A DNA stretch of 64,000 nucleotides from Dipteronia dyeriana (GCA_032871835.1 CM065299.1:26305074-26369073), one strand, 5' to 3'; counted from the stretch's first letter, positions 12,498-25,639 are shown. Program-made: numbers and translations. Notes: generated by a model from the letters alone, not told the origin.

Positions 12498-12762
12498 GGC
12501 CCTGTTTGGTACGTGGGATTGGATTGGACTATTTTATAGGATTGAATTGGATTGGATTGAAATGAGACTGGGATTAGATGAGATTGGATTGGACTAAATT
12601 AACAGTATACTGTGTTTGGAAAAACATGATGCTGAATTAAATTAATACTATGTTTTGTTTGATGGAACGTATGATTGGATTAAATATAATAATATTTTTA
12701 ATTTGATTTGAAGAATAAATGTTTTAATTTATATATTATTAAAGTAACAATATCCAAAAGTA

Positions 12763-12814
<52 letters not shown>

Positions 12815-13148
12815 AACTATAATAATTTTAAAGATATCCACAATAGGTTAGAAGGTAAAATAGTTTTACTAAAAATGACTAAATAACCATAGAAAATTAG
12901 AAAATAAGATAAACATGGAATAAATAAAGATAAAAGGAAATGAGAAATCAAATAAATGGATGAGGACCGCATATAAAAAAGTCATGAGATAAGTAAAGAT
13001 GGGGTTGGAGGTGAGTTTATTTAATCCTATAAATATGAGACTATTTTTCTTTTGGGATTAATAATCTCATGTTCCAAAACATCACTAAACATGGGATAAG
13101 GACTAAAATAGTCCAATCCCAAGTCAATCCTATGTGCCAAACATGACC
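12498..13148. mobile_element. PIF/Harbinger-like (Tourist-type) element, 651 bp
   Basis: The ends GGCCCTGTTTGG and CCAAACATGACC are imperfect inverted repeats, flanked by TTA on both sides (12495-12497, 13149-13151), the Harbinger target duplication. An adjacent empty copy of the target (12423 onwards) confirms the borders. The interior has GGATTGGATTGGA repeats and a long AT microsatellite (12769-12811). No transposase is seen. Confidence 0.8.
12769..12811. repeat. AT microsatellite
   Basis: An uninterrupted AT dinucleotide run of about 43 bases lies inside the Harbinger-like element. Similar TA runs occur at about 30545-30575 and 42614-42640. Confidence 0.9.
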
Positions 13149-13237
13149 TTAAAGTCTAAAATCTTATTGTTGGAGAGGTGTAATGAGTTGTAAATTGTAA
13201 TGTAGAAGTTAAAATTAAGATAAACCGATAGCTTTTA

Positions 13238-14349
13238 GGGTCCGTTTGGTGCATGAGATAGGATAAAATTATTTTTATGGGATAGGATTGGATTAGATTA
13301 GATTGGATAGAATTAGATTGGATTAATTTTAATGTTATGATGTGTTTGGTGCAATATAGGATAAGATTAAAAATAGAGTAAATATGTGTTTGGTGCAACA
13401 TATGATAAGATTAAAAATAGAAGAAGAAATTACACACACCTCCTCTATATTAGTCAAATTTAATAAAATGAAGTATTAATCAAGGATATTTCGTCATTAT
13501 AATCAAGTTTTTAATATTTTGTTTTAAAAAATAAAATTAAAAAAGAAATTAAAAAAAAAACGTTGAGATCCAATTGTATTAGGAAAGATGTAAAGGCTGA
13601 TACAATTGGATATTATATATATATATTTTCATTTTGTTTGCTTTGGCCTTTTCTGAGCTCTGTTTTGTTGTTTCTTTTATTTAGTTGTTGTTTTTGTTGT
13701 CTCAACAAAAAAAAATTCTAGATGATCAGATCTCATCCTTCCCAAACCGGTTTTCTTGTAGCCCACCTCTCTCCCTCTCAACTTCTTCTTCGATTTTTTT
13801 TTTTGAAAAACGACTTTCTTTCTTTTCTTTTCTCATTTTATTTTCTCTTCTTGTAACCTAACTTTTTCTTTTCTGGTCCCCAATCCAGTCTTCATGTAGC
13901 CTATATCTCTCTCTTCTTGTTTTGATCTGTATTTTCTCTAAAAACTTCATATTAAACCCAGATCTCCATTTTCAAATTTCTCTCAAATGTCAAACCTTCG
14001 AATTTCTTCGTTTTCTCTTTGATGTTTATTTTCTCTCAAACAACCACTTCGGCGAAGAAGGAGAAAGATAAGGAGAAGAAGATGATGATGATGCTCTTGC
14101 TTCTAGCTCCAACCAGTTGAAACGAAGATGACGACGAGGTTTGCTTTGAGAGTGATGAGCTGTTTGTGTAATTAAGATGATGGGAAAGAAATTAATCCCA
14201 TTAATATGGTTAGGATTAATTAGTCCCGTTGCAGTGGGATAAATCAGATAAACGGGATAATTTTATCCTATCCCATTAACCTGGCCAAACATGGGAATCG
14301 GACTAAAAATAAGTCGATTCCTATCCTATCCAGACTGCCAAACATGACC
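13238..14349. mobile_element. Second PIF/Harbinger-like element, 1,112 bp
   Basis: Begins GGGTCCGTTTGGTGCATG, ends CTGCCAAACATGACC, and is flanked by TTA (13235-13237, 14350-14352). It lies at the same position of the next tandem copy as the 12498-13148 element. Both ends carry GGATAGGATTGG-type repeats. The longer interior includes pyrimidine-rich 5'-UTR-like sequence (13730-14030) and a purine-rich stretch (14050-14100), possibly captured DNA. No transposase is seen. Confidence 0.75.
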
Positions 14350-14372
14350 TTAAAGTCTAAAATCTTATTTTC

Positions 14373-15292
14373 ACAATAAATAATATATAATAGGATTGGA
14401 GAAATATAATGTAATAATAAATTATAAAAATAAAAAGTTATTAAAAAAAATTGATTTGGAGAATCTTTCCCATTCTCTCTCATATATCTCTTTCTCACCA
14501 GTCACCACGTTAGCAATATCTTTACCGCTCATCTCTTTCTCTCACCGAAAACTATCTCATATTCATTAAAAAAAAGGCATTTGTTGAATCAAAACTCATC
14601 CATCTTTCATTCATATTCAATCATCAAACCAAACAAAAATCCATAGTCAAACCTAGACCTAAATTCAAACAAAATCAAAACCAAACGTTTTACCTTCTTC
14701 TCATATCCTCTCACCGGATTTGGCATTCTTCGTTCCTTTTCGATCTATCTATTTTTTTTTCATCGCTCATCTCCTATCAGTGATCTGGTCTTTGTTCATC
14801 TGGGTTGAAGATTGATCATGGTCTTTCCATTTCGATCTATCTAATTGTTCATCTGATGGTTTAAGATTGTGTGTTTTTGAATTGTTTTTATGGGTTTTTT
14901 TAAATTTGATTGAAGACCATTTTTCTGGTTTTTTTAATTAATTGAAGAAGAACAGTTAAAATTGGACCGGATGGAATTGATTGTTTTTCTTTTAAAGAAA
15001 AATGGATCTCGGTTTGGTTGCTGAATAAATTTAATGTCAAAAAAAAAAAAATACTAAATAAATTTTTCGTTTTTTGATTTGGTTGCTGAAGAAGATGATG
15101 ATATTAGATGAAAGAAGAATAGATTTGAATCCCATCATTTTGGACGGGACTAAGTTGTCCTGCAACAACCGGATATAAGTGAGCTCGACCGGATTGGACA
15201 AACTATCTGGTGTGCTAACCAAATGGTTAATGTGGGAACAGGATTGGAAATTGTCTAATCATATCCGGTCCAATGCAACAAACATACCCATA
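14373..15292. other. Transposon-derived spacer, borders unresolved
   Basis: Contains more GGATTGG-type subterminal repeats (about 14390 and 15240-15290) and a UTR-like CT-rich core (14470-14800), so it is likely another copy or fragment of the neighbouring Harbinger-like family. I could not find matching ends. No gene is seen. Confidence 0.4.
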
Positions 15293-16643
15293 GGGTGCGG
15301 GATAGGATTGGGATAGGACCATATTTGTTAAGTCCATGTAAGTACTACTATTTGTAGCGTGATAGGACTATGTTTGTTGAGTCATGTAATTACTACTATT
15401 TTTAGTTCAAACTACGAAGTCAATTTTATCCCATAAAAGGAGGATAAAATAATTCCCTCCAATTCAATAAGATTATTTTATCCTTGATGCAACTCCTTTA
15501 ACAAAGATGCAAGCCTCTTATTGTTTTGCTTACCACTCCATTTTCCATCGGTTGATGTGTGCCTCTCACTGTCATTGCCGTTGCTCCAACTGCGGCCACC
15601 ACCTTTGACATGTATTGTTTTTAACTTTTCTCACCATAATAGATCTGAATTTTTTTCCACCAATATTGTCAATTTCTTTTGTGTTGCTAAGAAAGGAGAG
15701 AATGAGACAGAGACAAAAGGTGACGGGAGTGGAAGATTCTCACCATGGTAGATATGAATTATTATTTTTACCACCGATATTGTGACCGAGAAAAGAGAGA
15801 AAGAGATGGGATAAGAGATAAGGGAAGAGTCGATTTGTTTTCTTTGTAACTAAGAAAGGAGAGAAACAGAGAGACGACAGGAGAGAGAAGTAGAAGACTA
15901 ATTTTTTTTTTTTTTCCAGTTATCAGATAAAGAAAAGAAAGAGATTGCAGGAGAGACAGATGGAAGAGATGCTGTGGAATGTGGATCTTATTTTTATTTT
16001 TTTTGAATTTTTTATATTTTTTTCTTTGAATTTTTTATATTTTTTTCCAATCCCATTGCGTATCCAAACATAAGATTTCCAATCCAATCACATGTTACAC
16101 CAAATACGGAAATACTATAATTAATCAAATCCTATCAAATCCAAATCTTACCTCTTAGAGTATCTCCAATACTAACATATATTTTTGAGTTTCTACGTCA
16201 GCATTTCTATTTATTAGAGGTCAACTTTTGAACTTTTGAATTTTCTTTTTAGAGAAATACATATTAATACCTCCAATGCAATTATATAAAGTCAAATATG
16301 CATCAATTTTATGACCAATCATAATAAAACAATCATTACATTCCTTCTCCTCTTTTATTTTACAATTAAATGAGTTTTAATATTATTGGTTGAATGAGTT
16401 ATAAATCCTAGTCAACATTTCTAGGAGAGTTTCTACAATTAGAAACTCAACTTCATAATTTTTAACTTTTTGTTTGCCACATCATCTCCATATTGAAGTT
16501 AGATAAATTGTATTGGAGTTAGTTTTTCCAACTTTTTAATTATCTATCATATGTGGCAATCAATTTTCTTGAAATATATATTTGCACTGGAGATGCTCTT
16601 AAATATAGTCCAATCCTATCTTACACACTAAACACATGCACCC
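15293..16643. mobile_element. Third Harbinger-like element, with a smaller one nested inside
   Basis: The left end GGGTGCGGGATAGGATTGG matches the complement of the right end (GGGTGCATGTG...GATAGGATTGG). The right flank TTAAAGTCTAA equals the flank of the two elements upstream. The left flank is ATA, not TTA, so the left border is less certain. The interior is UTR-like, with a small element at 16158-16598. Confidence 0.55.
16158..16598. mobile_element. Tourist-like MITE, 441 bp
   Basis: Starts GAGTATCTCCAATAC and ends with the complement of GAGCATCTCCAGTGC, with TTA on both sides (16155-16157 and 16599-16601). TTA duplication and GAGCATCTCCA ends are typical of PIF/Harbinger MITEs in plants. 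It is nested in the 15293-16643 element. Confidence 0.8.
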
Positions 16644-16646
16644 TTA

Positions 16647-18413
16647 AAGTCTAAGGAAGAGGGTGGCATTTTGCCACACTGATAGGCTCTGTTAAGGGTT
16701 GAGACAGATATTGCCGATGTAGCTCTGGGGGTTCATGATGCTGACTATTCTTCTTGCTTTGTTGGTCCTGTCATTCATTATATCAACTCTTTCATGTAGG
16801 GTTGTAGGCGGTTATGTCTCATTTCTCTTCTTTTACGGATTTTCTGTTAACATAATTACAACTATTAAGTTTGCAATTTGATTTTTCCATTTCCGATTAT
16901 GTCAACGTTTTCTATTATGTTTTAATGAATACAAAAAATGTTTGGCTTGATTGAAAGCCTGATTGTATTGTTGCTCCTGTAGTGGAAGTTTTTTAGTTTT
17001 AAAAATGATAAAAGAAAAATGACAACTGCCACTTATTCATTTATATTTACTTTTTCTCACACGAATACTTTGTGGTAGTAAAAAATGGATTATGGGCTTG
17101 ACTGTCAAGCCCACCAATGCTCCAATAATTGTTACGGGTCAAGCCCATATACAACGGGTTGACCGGGGAACTTATCAGTTGAAATACAACTATTTTGACC
17201 TGATCAAGCCTCGATTTTTGGGATTCGATATCCCAAGAACGTTGAAGATGAGAAAATGGCCAATAAATAGAACCTTTCTCAACAGAGAAATGAGTCTGAA
17301 CTCTTTGAAATTTTCCTAGAACCCTTACGTGCCAAAGCTCTACAAAACATAAACTCGGGTCACCAGAATTCCTTTAGCACATTTTATGTCCGTTTTCCAC
17401 TACTACGCTCAGACCAATTGAATAGACTCCCACCTTTTTCTTTTCTTTTTTATCGGTTAGTTTTCATCTTTTTTACAGGTTATAAGAGTAATCGACACAT
17501 TCGGTTCAATAAAGGTTAGACCAATTGTTTGGATCTAACTCAAAAATCCGATCCAATCCACACTAATCGTAGATCGACCATCTACACTTTATATTTTAAT
17601 ATGAACATTAAAAGATAAGGTGAAATTAAATAATTGCTATTTATGTCAGGTTAGTTTTATGAATATAATGGTAATTATGTCTTAAAAATGAATTGAAAAG
17701 TTAGAAAATTTGACTCATTTTAATCGGAGACATTTAAAAATTTAAATAAAAAAAAGAGAGATGATATTAAATCACTTTACTTGATTCAATCGAGATATAA
17801 ATCAAATGATAATATTTGGATACTTATTAATCGGTATCTAAAGTATTCATCCTATATTTTAATTAATTTAAAAAAACTATTTAATATATATATGATATTA
17901 AATATATAGATAAGTTACGTGATTCTATATTTTGATTGGTTTTAAAAAATTATTTACTAAATATATAGATCAGTGTTGATTTTATAGACCAATCAAAACG
18001 TAAGGGTGAACAATTTGGGTGGAGACAGGTTAGTACCATGTATTTTCTTAAATCAAAAGGAGCTACTTTTTCAAGGAAAAACGAGTAGTGTAAGCGAAGT
18101 GTCATTAACTTGAAACTTGCAAGCAACAAGCAGTCGCTTTTAAGTGTAAGAAACGACTCTTCACCGTCCACATTCTCTACACATGTTTATATAGAAAGTG
18201 GAGAGATAGATATTTATATATAAAAATTCGTTGGTTTCTCAGCCACAATTTCACTTCAATCACTTCCATGACTATAGAATATTATCCTCCCACGAAGATT
18301 TCTGTTAGTTTCAGTCACTAGTATCAACTTGTCCAAACCCAGAATGTCACAAAGGCTATTATAGTCTGAGCGAGCGAGCTTGATTGATAACAAGTAAAAA
18401 CCCAGAAACCAAC
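16647..18413. other. Intergenic DNA upstream of the ABC1K gene
   Basis: No gene is supported. A short open stretch at 16700-16800 (DIADVALGVHDADYSSCFVG) looks protein-like, but I do not recognise it. The open frame at 17092-17319 shows no family motif. The 200 bases before the ABC1K start look like a promoter with 5' untranslated sequence. Confidence 0.45.
18215..18225 (+). promoter_or_regulatory. Candidate TATA box of the ABC1K gene
   Basis: TATATATAAAA lies 189 bases before the start codon, which would leave a 5' untranslated region of about 160 bases. The assignment is inferred from position and sequence only. Confidence 0.35.
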
Positions 18414-21400
18414 ATGCCTCCTCTCCCTCCTTTAGATTTCAAAGAGATTCAAGACAAGCTCTCCTCTCGTTTCAGACCTCTGCAACGCTCCTTCCAGTTC
18501 TGGGTTCGAGTTGCTGACATCTATACCGGCTACAAGGTTCCTCTCTCACTCTCTCTTACATGCATGTGTTTGTTTCATGTTTTTGATTTATGGGGTCATT
18601 TATTTTGTTGGGTTTGTGAGTTAGGTGTTTCAACTGCGAGTCAGTATAGTGAAAGATGTGGAAAAGCAGGAGGCAATGTGGGAAAGGCAACACGAGGTTG
18701 CTGCTGATAAGATTTATGCAATGTGCTCTGACCTTGGTGGTTTCTTTCTCAAGGTGTGATTTTGGCTTTTCTGATACTATTATAACAAGTAGAGCTTGAA
18801 ATCGATTGATTCAAATTTATTAGGTTTCTACATGTATTCACTGAAATTGTGCTTTATCTTTTCTATTAACTTGTCTTATTTACATTTCAATCATTCCCAA
18901 TTTTTTTTTTTTTTTTTATTTATTAAAATGTGGTAGTGATTTATTGTTTGGGCTTTAGTAGAAGACTGGAATTTATTAATGATTATGTTTTGTACACTTT
19001 GCTGGATGTGTTTTTTAATTTTGGAAGGATCATGGATTTAAATTAGGTTGCTCAAATTATTGGGAAGCCGGACTTGGCACCAGCTGCATGGGTGAGAAGG
19101 CTTGTTACTCTGTGTGATCGAGCTCCTGCAACTCCATTTGATACTGTTCGACTCGTTATGGAGAGTGAATTAGGTCAAAGTCTTAGTGAAACGTTTGAAA
19201 GATTTGATGTGGATCCTATTGGTTCTGCTTCTATAGCACAGGTACCTTACTTTTATCAAAACATTTTGATGCCATTAGGCAATGATGATGTGTGGTTTGA
19301 GGCATTTATATTGTCCATTGTCTACCAAGAAATTTAAGTAAGTCAGGTCATGATAAATGTTGAGCACTTATGCAAATATTTGATATTTCTCAGGATCCCA
19401 AGCCAATAGTTTGGCTGGGTTCTTGGAGTTTAGAGTAGGTGATTTGGAAACTGAAATGAATAGAGGAAATGAACATTATGATCCCAGTTTCTGTTGAGAT
19501 TCTCATGTCGTGGGTAAAAATCTGTATGCTAAACTTTAATTGTTGACAAATTGATTTTGAAAAAAATAAAAGAATAAATAAAATCAACTTGGTGTGCATT
19601 TGGTGTCATATTGTTATTCAATTTTTTTTTTTTGCAAATTATCTCTGCAATGAAATTATGGGGCACATCTGGTGGCCTTATAGACTGATTCTACATAAAC
19701 TCAGCTATGCTTTCTGGCAGTGACACTAAAAGTGCTTCTAAACTTCCCTCTACTCTGTCTTGAAGCTAAGGAATAATATAAATCTAAATGCTCTTCTGTA
19801 TTGTGCCAGTTAGAGGTACAATACCCTTGTGTTAGTGTTTTCTGTTAACTTATACTTATTCAGATTAAGAATCTCATAAGAGGAATCAGATATCTATTAA
19901 ATTATGTGAAACTGCACTGTTGACCCCTTCTTGAACCCCCAAAATGGAATCTGCTTCTTTGGCCTTATCTGCAGGTTGGCTCACGATAGAATACCCAACT
20001 TGATACTTTGGTTTTTTGTTTTCTAGAAATGCTTGTGGAAATTTATTCTATTGTACAGCTGGTTTTAAATTCAATATTTTGTGAGTGCATGAAGAATAGA
20101 TAGTGTTTTTTTTCCTTTGCTTGGTAAGGGTGAAAATCATTCTTGAGACTGTGCTAGGTCGCTTATGAATATATAACTGACAGTTTTATGCTGTAATTAG
20201 GTTCATCGAGCAAGACTTAGAGGAGAAAAGATTGATGTTGTTGTGAAGGTGAGGACTCCTGGAACTGATATTTATAGGTCTATTTACTTTCAGGATACTA
20301 ACTATTAAGCTTGTGATAGGTGCAACATCCTGGAATTGAGGATCTGATGATGACAGACATCCGTAACTTACAAGCATTTGCCTTGTACATGCAAAAGACA
20401 GATATTAAGTTTGATCTGTTTTCTATAACAAAGGAAATGGAGAAACAGGTGCATATCATTTTTGTTCACATTCTTTCTTGACTTATTGACTTGCATCTTT
20501 TTTGCATATTGTTATGTGGTTATGCTTTGTTATTGTTGTTGATTAGTTTTGCCCTCTTTAGTTTTAGGATAGTTGAGGCTAGCATAACTAGTAACACGGC
20601 ATAAGTTAATCCCATGTGGATGGAATTATGCCATGATATTACTATCTAAATGAAGAACTTCATTTATTGTTCTGGCTTTGACCATACGTGCCTGTCTAAT
20701 CTTTTTTTTTTTTTTTTTTTAATGCTATTGAAGATTGGATATGAATTTGACTTTGCAAGAGAGGCGGATGCAATGGAGAGAATTCGACATTTTTTGTACA
20801 AGAATAACAAAAAGTCTCCTGTTGTCGTGCCACGAGTGTTGCAGGATAAGGTTACCAGGTAATTTTGTCACACCCTGTATTTATGTTGTCTGAAATTCCA
20901 AAGTCTAACTAGGAGTTGTCACTTTCAGTAGGTCACTGCTCGGTAGTTATATGGCTATTAAAAAGGAAGCATTGAGAATTTTCCTTGTTTTTATATATAT
21001 ATATATAAAATGTATGTGCTGCAATTTGCAACCTGAGCTGCTTTCATCGAAGGGGTTGAATAGTATTCAGGCTGTGTGATCTGCCCTTTTTTCTTTATTG
21101 GGAATCATCCGCTGATTGAATTATTCCATACACTACTAGCATTGACATTTTGATTTGCTATTTCATATTTCTTCTTATTTGAGATAAAACCAGTAGGTCT
21201 GTTATTGATGCTGGCAAAGGTGAGAGTAGTTAGTAAAAAGAACACATAAACGCATAATTGCATGCTTTAAGTAGAACCGAAGAATGACTTGATCATATGG
21301 GGTTGCATAATTAAACGTATGCCATCAACCTAGGAGGACTGGATAAAAACATTGTGGTGATTCTGGGGACTCAGATTCATGTTGCTAATGGGAAGATAGT

Positions 21401-24189
21401 GTAGTACTTTACATTGTGGACTGATACTCTCTTTCTAGATCTTCTTAATCTATGCAACTTTAGTGTTATTATTGCTAAAGAGAAATGGGTTGTAAACAGT
21501 TTCACCTGCCAAATTTTCATGCTATAGTTGTAACAATCTTTTATATTATATTACTCTTTCATTCGCTTTTTTGTATCTAATGGTCTATATTGTTAAAAAT
21601 ACCTTTACTGACTCATTGATATTTCATTTGAACCTTCTGAATGCCACTTTCATTATTTGCACTATTTCTAACTTCTGCAGCATATCAGCACATCATCTTC
21701 TTTCACAATTGGTTCAAATTTGACCACTTTTTTGCAGGAATAAAATGATGCTTTGATTTTTTTCTAGTGAATATATTTAGTAATTTAGTGTTTACTTCTT
21801 TGGTCAGGAAAGTCTTAATGATGGAATATATTGATGGAATCCCAATCCTTAATCTTGGTGATGAAATAGCAAAAAGAGGAATCAATCCCGGTGGTAAGAT
21901 TGCAGCAGCAGCAAAGCAGTAAGCCCCTAGATTCTCTGAGAGTATGGAGCCCTTTTTCACTGCATTTTTCTTTTAACTTGATGGCTATTATTTTGCCTGT
22001 AAGTATCTTTTTATTTTTATTTTTTTGAGATCATATATTTTTATCTCCTTCATTTAAATTTGGAGCCTTCCTATAAATTTCAACTTATATGAAAATGTTA
22101 GTTTATTTTTTCAAAATTCCATGGCTTTCTTTTTAGTATACTCTTCTGGTCACCTGAAAGCTTATCATCTTATGCCTGCCATTTTTTCAGTCATTGGTTT
22201 CTTCTTAGAACTTTCACTTTAAACCTGTTCTGAGTTTTTGGCTTTTTGTTCCTGTAGTCATTTTTCTGGAAGAAAGTTAAGTTATTAAGAAAGCATTTCT
22301 TATGATTCTCTGTTTCTCCCTTTTAGTTCTGGGCTACTTTCTTGTAGTAAACTAGTGATCTTCAATACAAAGCCTGACATGCTTGTTTAAATTTTGTGCA
22401 TTCAGGAACATACTTAAGAGTTTAACTCTAGCATATGGACAAATGATACTGAGGAGTGGTTTCTTCCATGCAGATCCCCACCCAGGAAATATCCTGATCT
22501 GTAAAGGTTCAGAGGCAAGTATTTGGTTAACGTTTGTTGCATTAAATAGTTTCAATCTGGCATAACCTTTTAAATAGAATACTGCCAAATAGGTGAAATG
22601 GATAGTTACAGCTTCCTTCCTGATATTTACTTCATCTTAATCATAGGGTTAGGTATATTATTTTTGACATTTGTGAACTCTACATGTTGACCTTTGACTA
22701 TTATCTTACTTGGTCTGCGTTTCTCCTCTTAAGTCAGGTGGCCTTGTTAGACTATGGGCAAGTGAAGGATCTTCCAGACAAGTTGAGGCTTGCATATGCA
22801 AATTTGGTTCTTGCTATTGCTGATAATGACCCCATAAGAGCATCTGAGAGCTATAGGTAAATTGAGCTGGTAAATTTTTGCCTATTATGGTTATTAACTT
22901 TTCAAAAGTTTTATCATCTATTTCAATTGGTTTTTAAATACAAGAAGATAATTAAGAGCAACATTGATGGGCTGCATCACAGTTAGTTATAAAGATTCAA
23001 ATGGGAAGATAATAATCAGGAGAGCTTCTTGGTTAATCCAAAGATTCTTTTAAAACTTAGACTTCACAAGCAATTGTTTCATTGGGTGCGTTGTAATGTG
23101 CTACTATGTTTATTTCTGGTTTTATTAGATATATATGTGGTTGAAACTTTGATCATTGCTATATGTTTATATTCTGTCCTAAATAAGGCAAATCTCTAAT
23201 GGGTTGCACTACTATATTTATGAATTGTTTTGTTTATAGGGAGCTCGGCATTGATACCATAAGCACATGTGAGAATGAACAGCAGGAAATGTTTAAGTTG
23301 GCGCAGACGATGTTTGATACAAAATTACCTCCTGGGGTAACGATGCTGCAACCCTTTTCAGAGGAATCATCAATTAAAAAGGTTGCTGTTCAGGTAAGCT
23401 GTGGATTTGACAGTTTACAATCAAAATAAAAGCTATGTTGTTTTTGTTTCATTTATAATAATAATGTTCTTGAGAATGGCTGGTAAGCGAAAACTTAAGT
23501 TTACAATTGTTCATATTGTGAACATCACAGGGAATGACCTTACAACATTTCATCACTATTTCTGAGGACAAGTCTTGTATATTTTTGGGATGTCTTTGTT
23601 TTAAAAAATAAAACATTTGAAATTTCCAATGTTAAGTTGAAAAGGAAGAGAACGGAATAACGTTAATTTTGTTTCCCAAGGCCTTTTATGTGCTCTTGTT
23701 GCATATTATCCTCTGGAATAATTTGTTTGTGTAGTTCTTTGAATGCTACTGGATTTGGGATTTAAAACATTAGCGGAATAGGCTCGAACTTGGATTACGT
23801 TTTCTCATGTTTCACAATTCTCCTTGCTGTGTTTACCTAAGGCAGGCTTTTCCAGAGGAACTGTTCTCTGTTCTTCGCACTGTGCATCTTTTGAGAGGAC
23901 TTAGTGTTGGTTTGGGAATCAACTACTCGTGCTCCGAACAGTGGAGACCCATTGCCGAAGAAGCTTTGTACCTTGCTGGAAGACTAAAAGGTGGGTCTTT
24001 TGAACTTGTTATCTTTTGAGATGTGTGCCCTAGAGTCCGATTGACATTTATATGGTATCGTATGAATCTTTGTCTTGTTTGAATGCACCCTGAAATATTC
24101 ACATTCTTTATGGTACTATATCAGATAAGGATCGCAAGACTAAAGTTCATAGGCGTAGTTTCTTCAGAAGATTGTACTGTAAAGAGTAA
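18414..24189 (+). CDS. ABC1/AarF-domain atypical kinase (ABC1K family), 12 exons
   Basis: Exons: 18414-18536, 18625-18753, 19047-19241, 20201-20248, 20320-20448, 20734-20858, 21808-21918, 22406-22514, 22738-22856, 23240-23393, 23846-23990, 24125-24189. They give 483 residues with no stop. Family motifs: FFLKVAQIIGKPD near residue 85 (KxGQ region, here KVAQ), GSASIAQVHRA near 142, VVVKVQHPG (ATP-site Lys) near 165, YEFDFAREA, catalytic HADPHPGN near 307, and LLDYGQ, the DFG equivalent. ABC1 kinases act on quinone and isoprenoid-lipid metabolism in mitochondria or plastids. The target of this member is unknown and no clear transit peptide is seen. It resembles Arabidopsis At4g24810 from memory, which also seems to have KxAQ. 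Intron 8 starts GCAAGT (GC-AG type). The start MPPLPPLDFKEIQ is chosen as the only ATG in frame. Confidence 0.93.
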
Positions 24190-25639
24190 TTGCCTCATGG
24201 AAACTGCAAGAAATAGCTGAGAATTAATCCGGATCGGAAATGGTATTGTTCACAAATTTATTGATTAAACCTTCCTATGTTTAATGTAGAGATTCTGTTC
24301 ATTTATAGAAAATATTTCTGTCCTTAGACATCCTTCTTCTGCAGTAACCACAAGCTCTTGTGAGCTTCTAAATGAAGCACCAACAAATTTTTTTAATGGC
24401 CGAATTTTAATTCCTCGGGCGAGTTGTACAATACCTTATAGACCAGCAGAAGATGTATATTTTAGGATTTCCGTAGAAGCATATTGTACACTTTATTCAT
24501 TGTTCATTGAACTTTCTACTGATGTAAAACTGTAGAATTTTGATTTAAATCTAGAGGTTGATTTACATCTTTTCAGTTTGAAATTCATTCTAGTTCCAAG
24601 ACGGCATATCATCTTTCTTGTTTACTATGTTTCTCGCCGGAACATTACTTATAGTAGATATAATAAAGTGAACTTGTGAAACGACCTATTCGATCAATGA
24701 TCCGACTGGCGCACTTACCTAGGATACACTAAGAAGTAAGAATTCATTCATTTGTCTTCCACTCTTACTTATGCAGGGATCCGACTTTCGAGGCTATCTA
24801 TTTGGATCATCTTTGCAGTTTTTGCCAAAGTTTTCTTTTAGTTTCAGTTTCTTAGCTGCCTTTTTTTAAGAAATGTGAAGCAGCTTTGGAATTAGAAAAA
24901 AAATCAGATGATCAAAATTGTACCCTGTCCCAACTACATATCTCAAGTTTTGGGAAGAATAGTTGTCTTATATAATTAGAAAACAAGATGATAGAGTAAG
25001 TTATTAAAATATCCGGAATTTGGAATGGAAATTTTGTGTTATAATATCGATATATGATATCAACTACTTATCAAATCCTATGAAGCATTTTAAATAACTT
25101 GAACTCTTGAAGCTCTCAAGTTCATTTAAATGGTCTATGTATGTTTTGCCGTAAAAATGTCAATATATTTGTAAGGGTGGATAAGTTGAGGTTTGTTCGG
25201 TGGTATGCTCCTCACACTCATATCATGAGGATGTGAGTTCGAGTCTCTTCTTCTCCCTAAATCCCAACATGTTATAATATTAAAAAAATAAATTATATAC
25301 CGTATGTATATATATAATGTATTAACTATTAAGCATATATATTCGAATTGGCACGTGTAACGACCATGCGTGTGGATATTCGAATCATGTATGTAGTGTT
25401 TGATCATAGTAGTTTTCGTCATATCTTATACCGGTTTAGTGTAATTATTATTTTTTATATTAGAAAAAAAAACAATATTAAAACGGGCTGGTGCAGTTGG
25501 GCTCCAGTTGGCCCGGCCCAATATTTATATTATATAAATAAAAATTGGCATGAGAAAAATTTAGACAGTAAAAGGCGGTAAGTTGTGGCGCCAATTGCCG
25601 AAGCACTGAAAAGTGAAAAGCAGATCCAGAGGAAGAGAA
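24190..25639. other. ABC1K 3' flank and promoter region of the next gene
   Basis: Likely 3' untranslated sequence to about 24550, then AT-rich spacer. The only structured piece is a tRNA-like segment near 25180-25290. The last 80 bases before 25640 are probably 5' untranslated sequence of the next gene. Confidence 0.5.
25178..25290 (+). mobile_element. Possible tRNA-derived SINE fragment
   Basis: Contains an A-box-like stretch (GTGGTATGCTCC) and, about 35 bases on, a good B-box (GTGAGTTCGAGTCTC), spaced as in tRNA-derived SINE heads. An AT-rich tail follows (AATATTAAAAAAATAAATT). It does not fold as a normal tRNA that I can see, and no target duplication was found. Confidence 0.35.

Larger units (their letters stand above)
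12365..14372 (+). repeat. Tandem unit of about 85 bp, three copies, two split by transposons at the same TTA
   Basis: The unit reads GTAATGAGTTGTAAATTG ... GATAGCTTTAAAGTC ... ATCTTATTGTTG. Copy 1 (about 12365-12450) is uninterrupted. Copy 2 has its left half at 12451-12497 and its right half at 13149-13177. Copy 3 has its left half at about 13174-13237 and its right half at 14350-14372. In copies 2 and 3 the break falls at the TTA before AAGTCTAA. The same junction TTAAAGTCTAA recurs at 16644 after a third element. Confidence 0.8.

Noticed and set aside
17092..17319. 75-codon open frame upstream of the ABC1K gene
   Set aside because: No recognisable domain and no exon-like neighbours; probably chance or old transposon sequence.
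25178..25290. A functional tRNA gene
   Set aside because: A- and B-box-like parts are present but no complete cloverleaf could be drawn; kept only as a possible SINE fragment.
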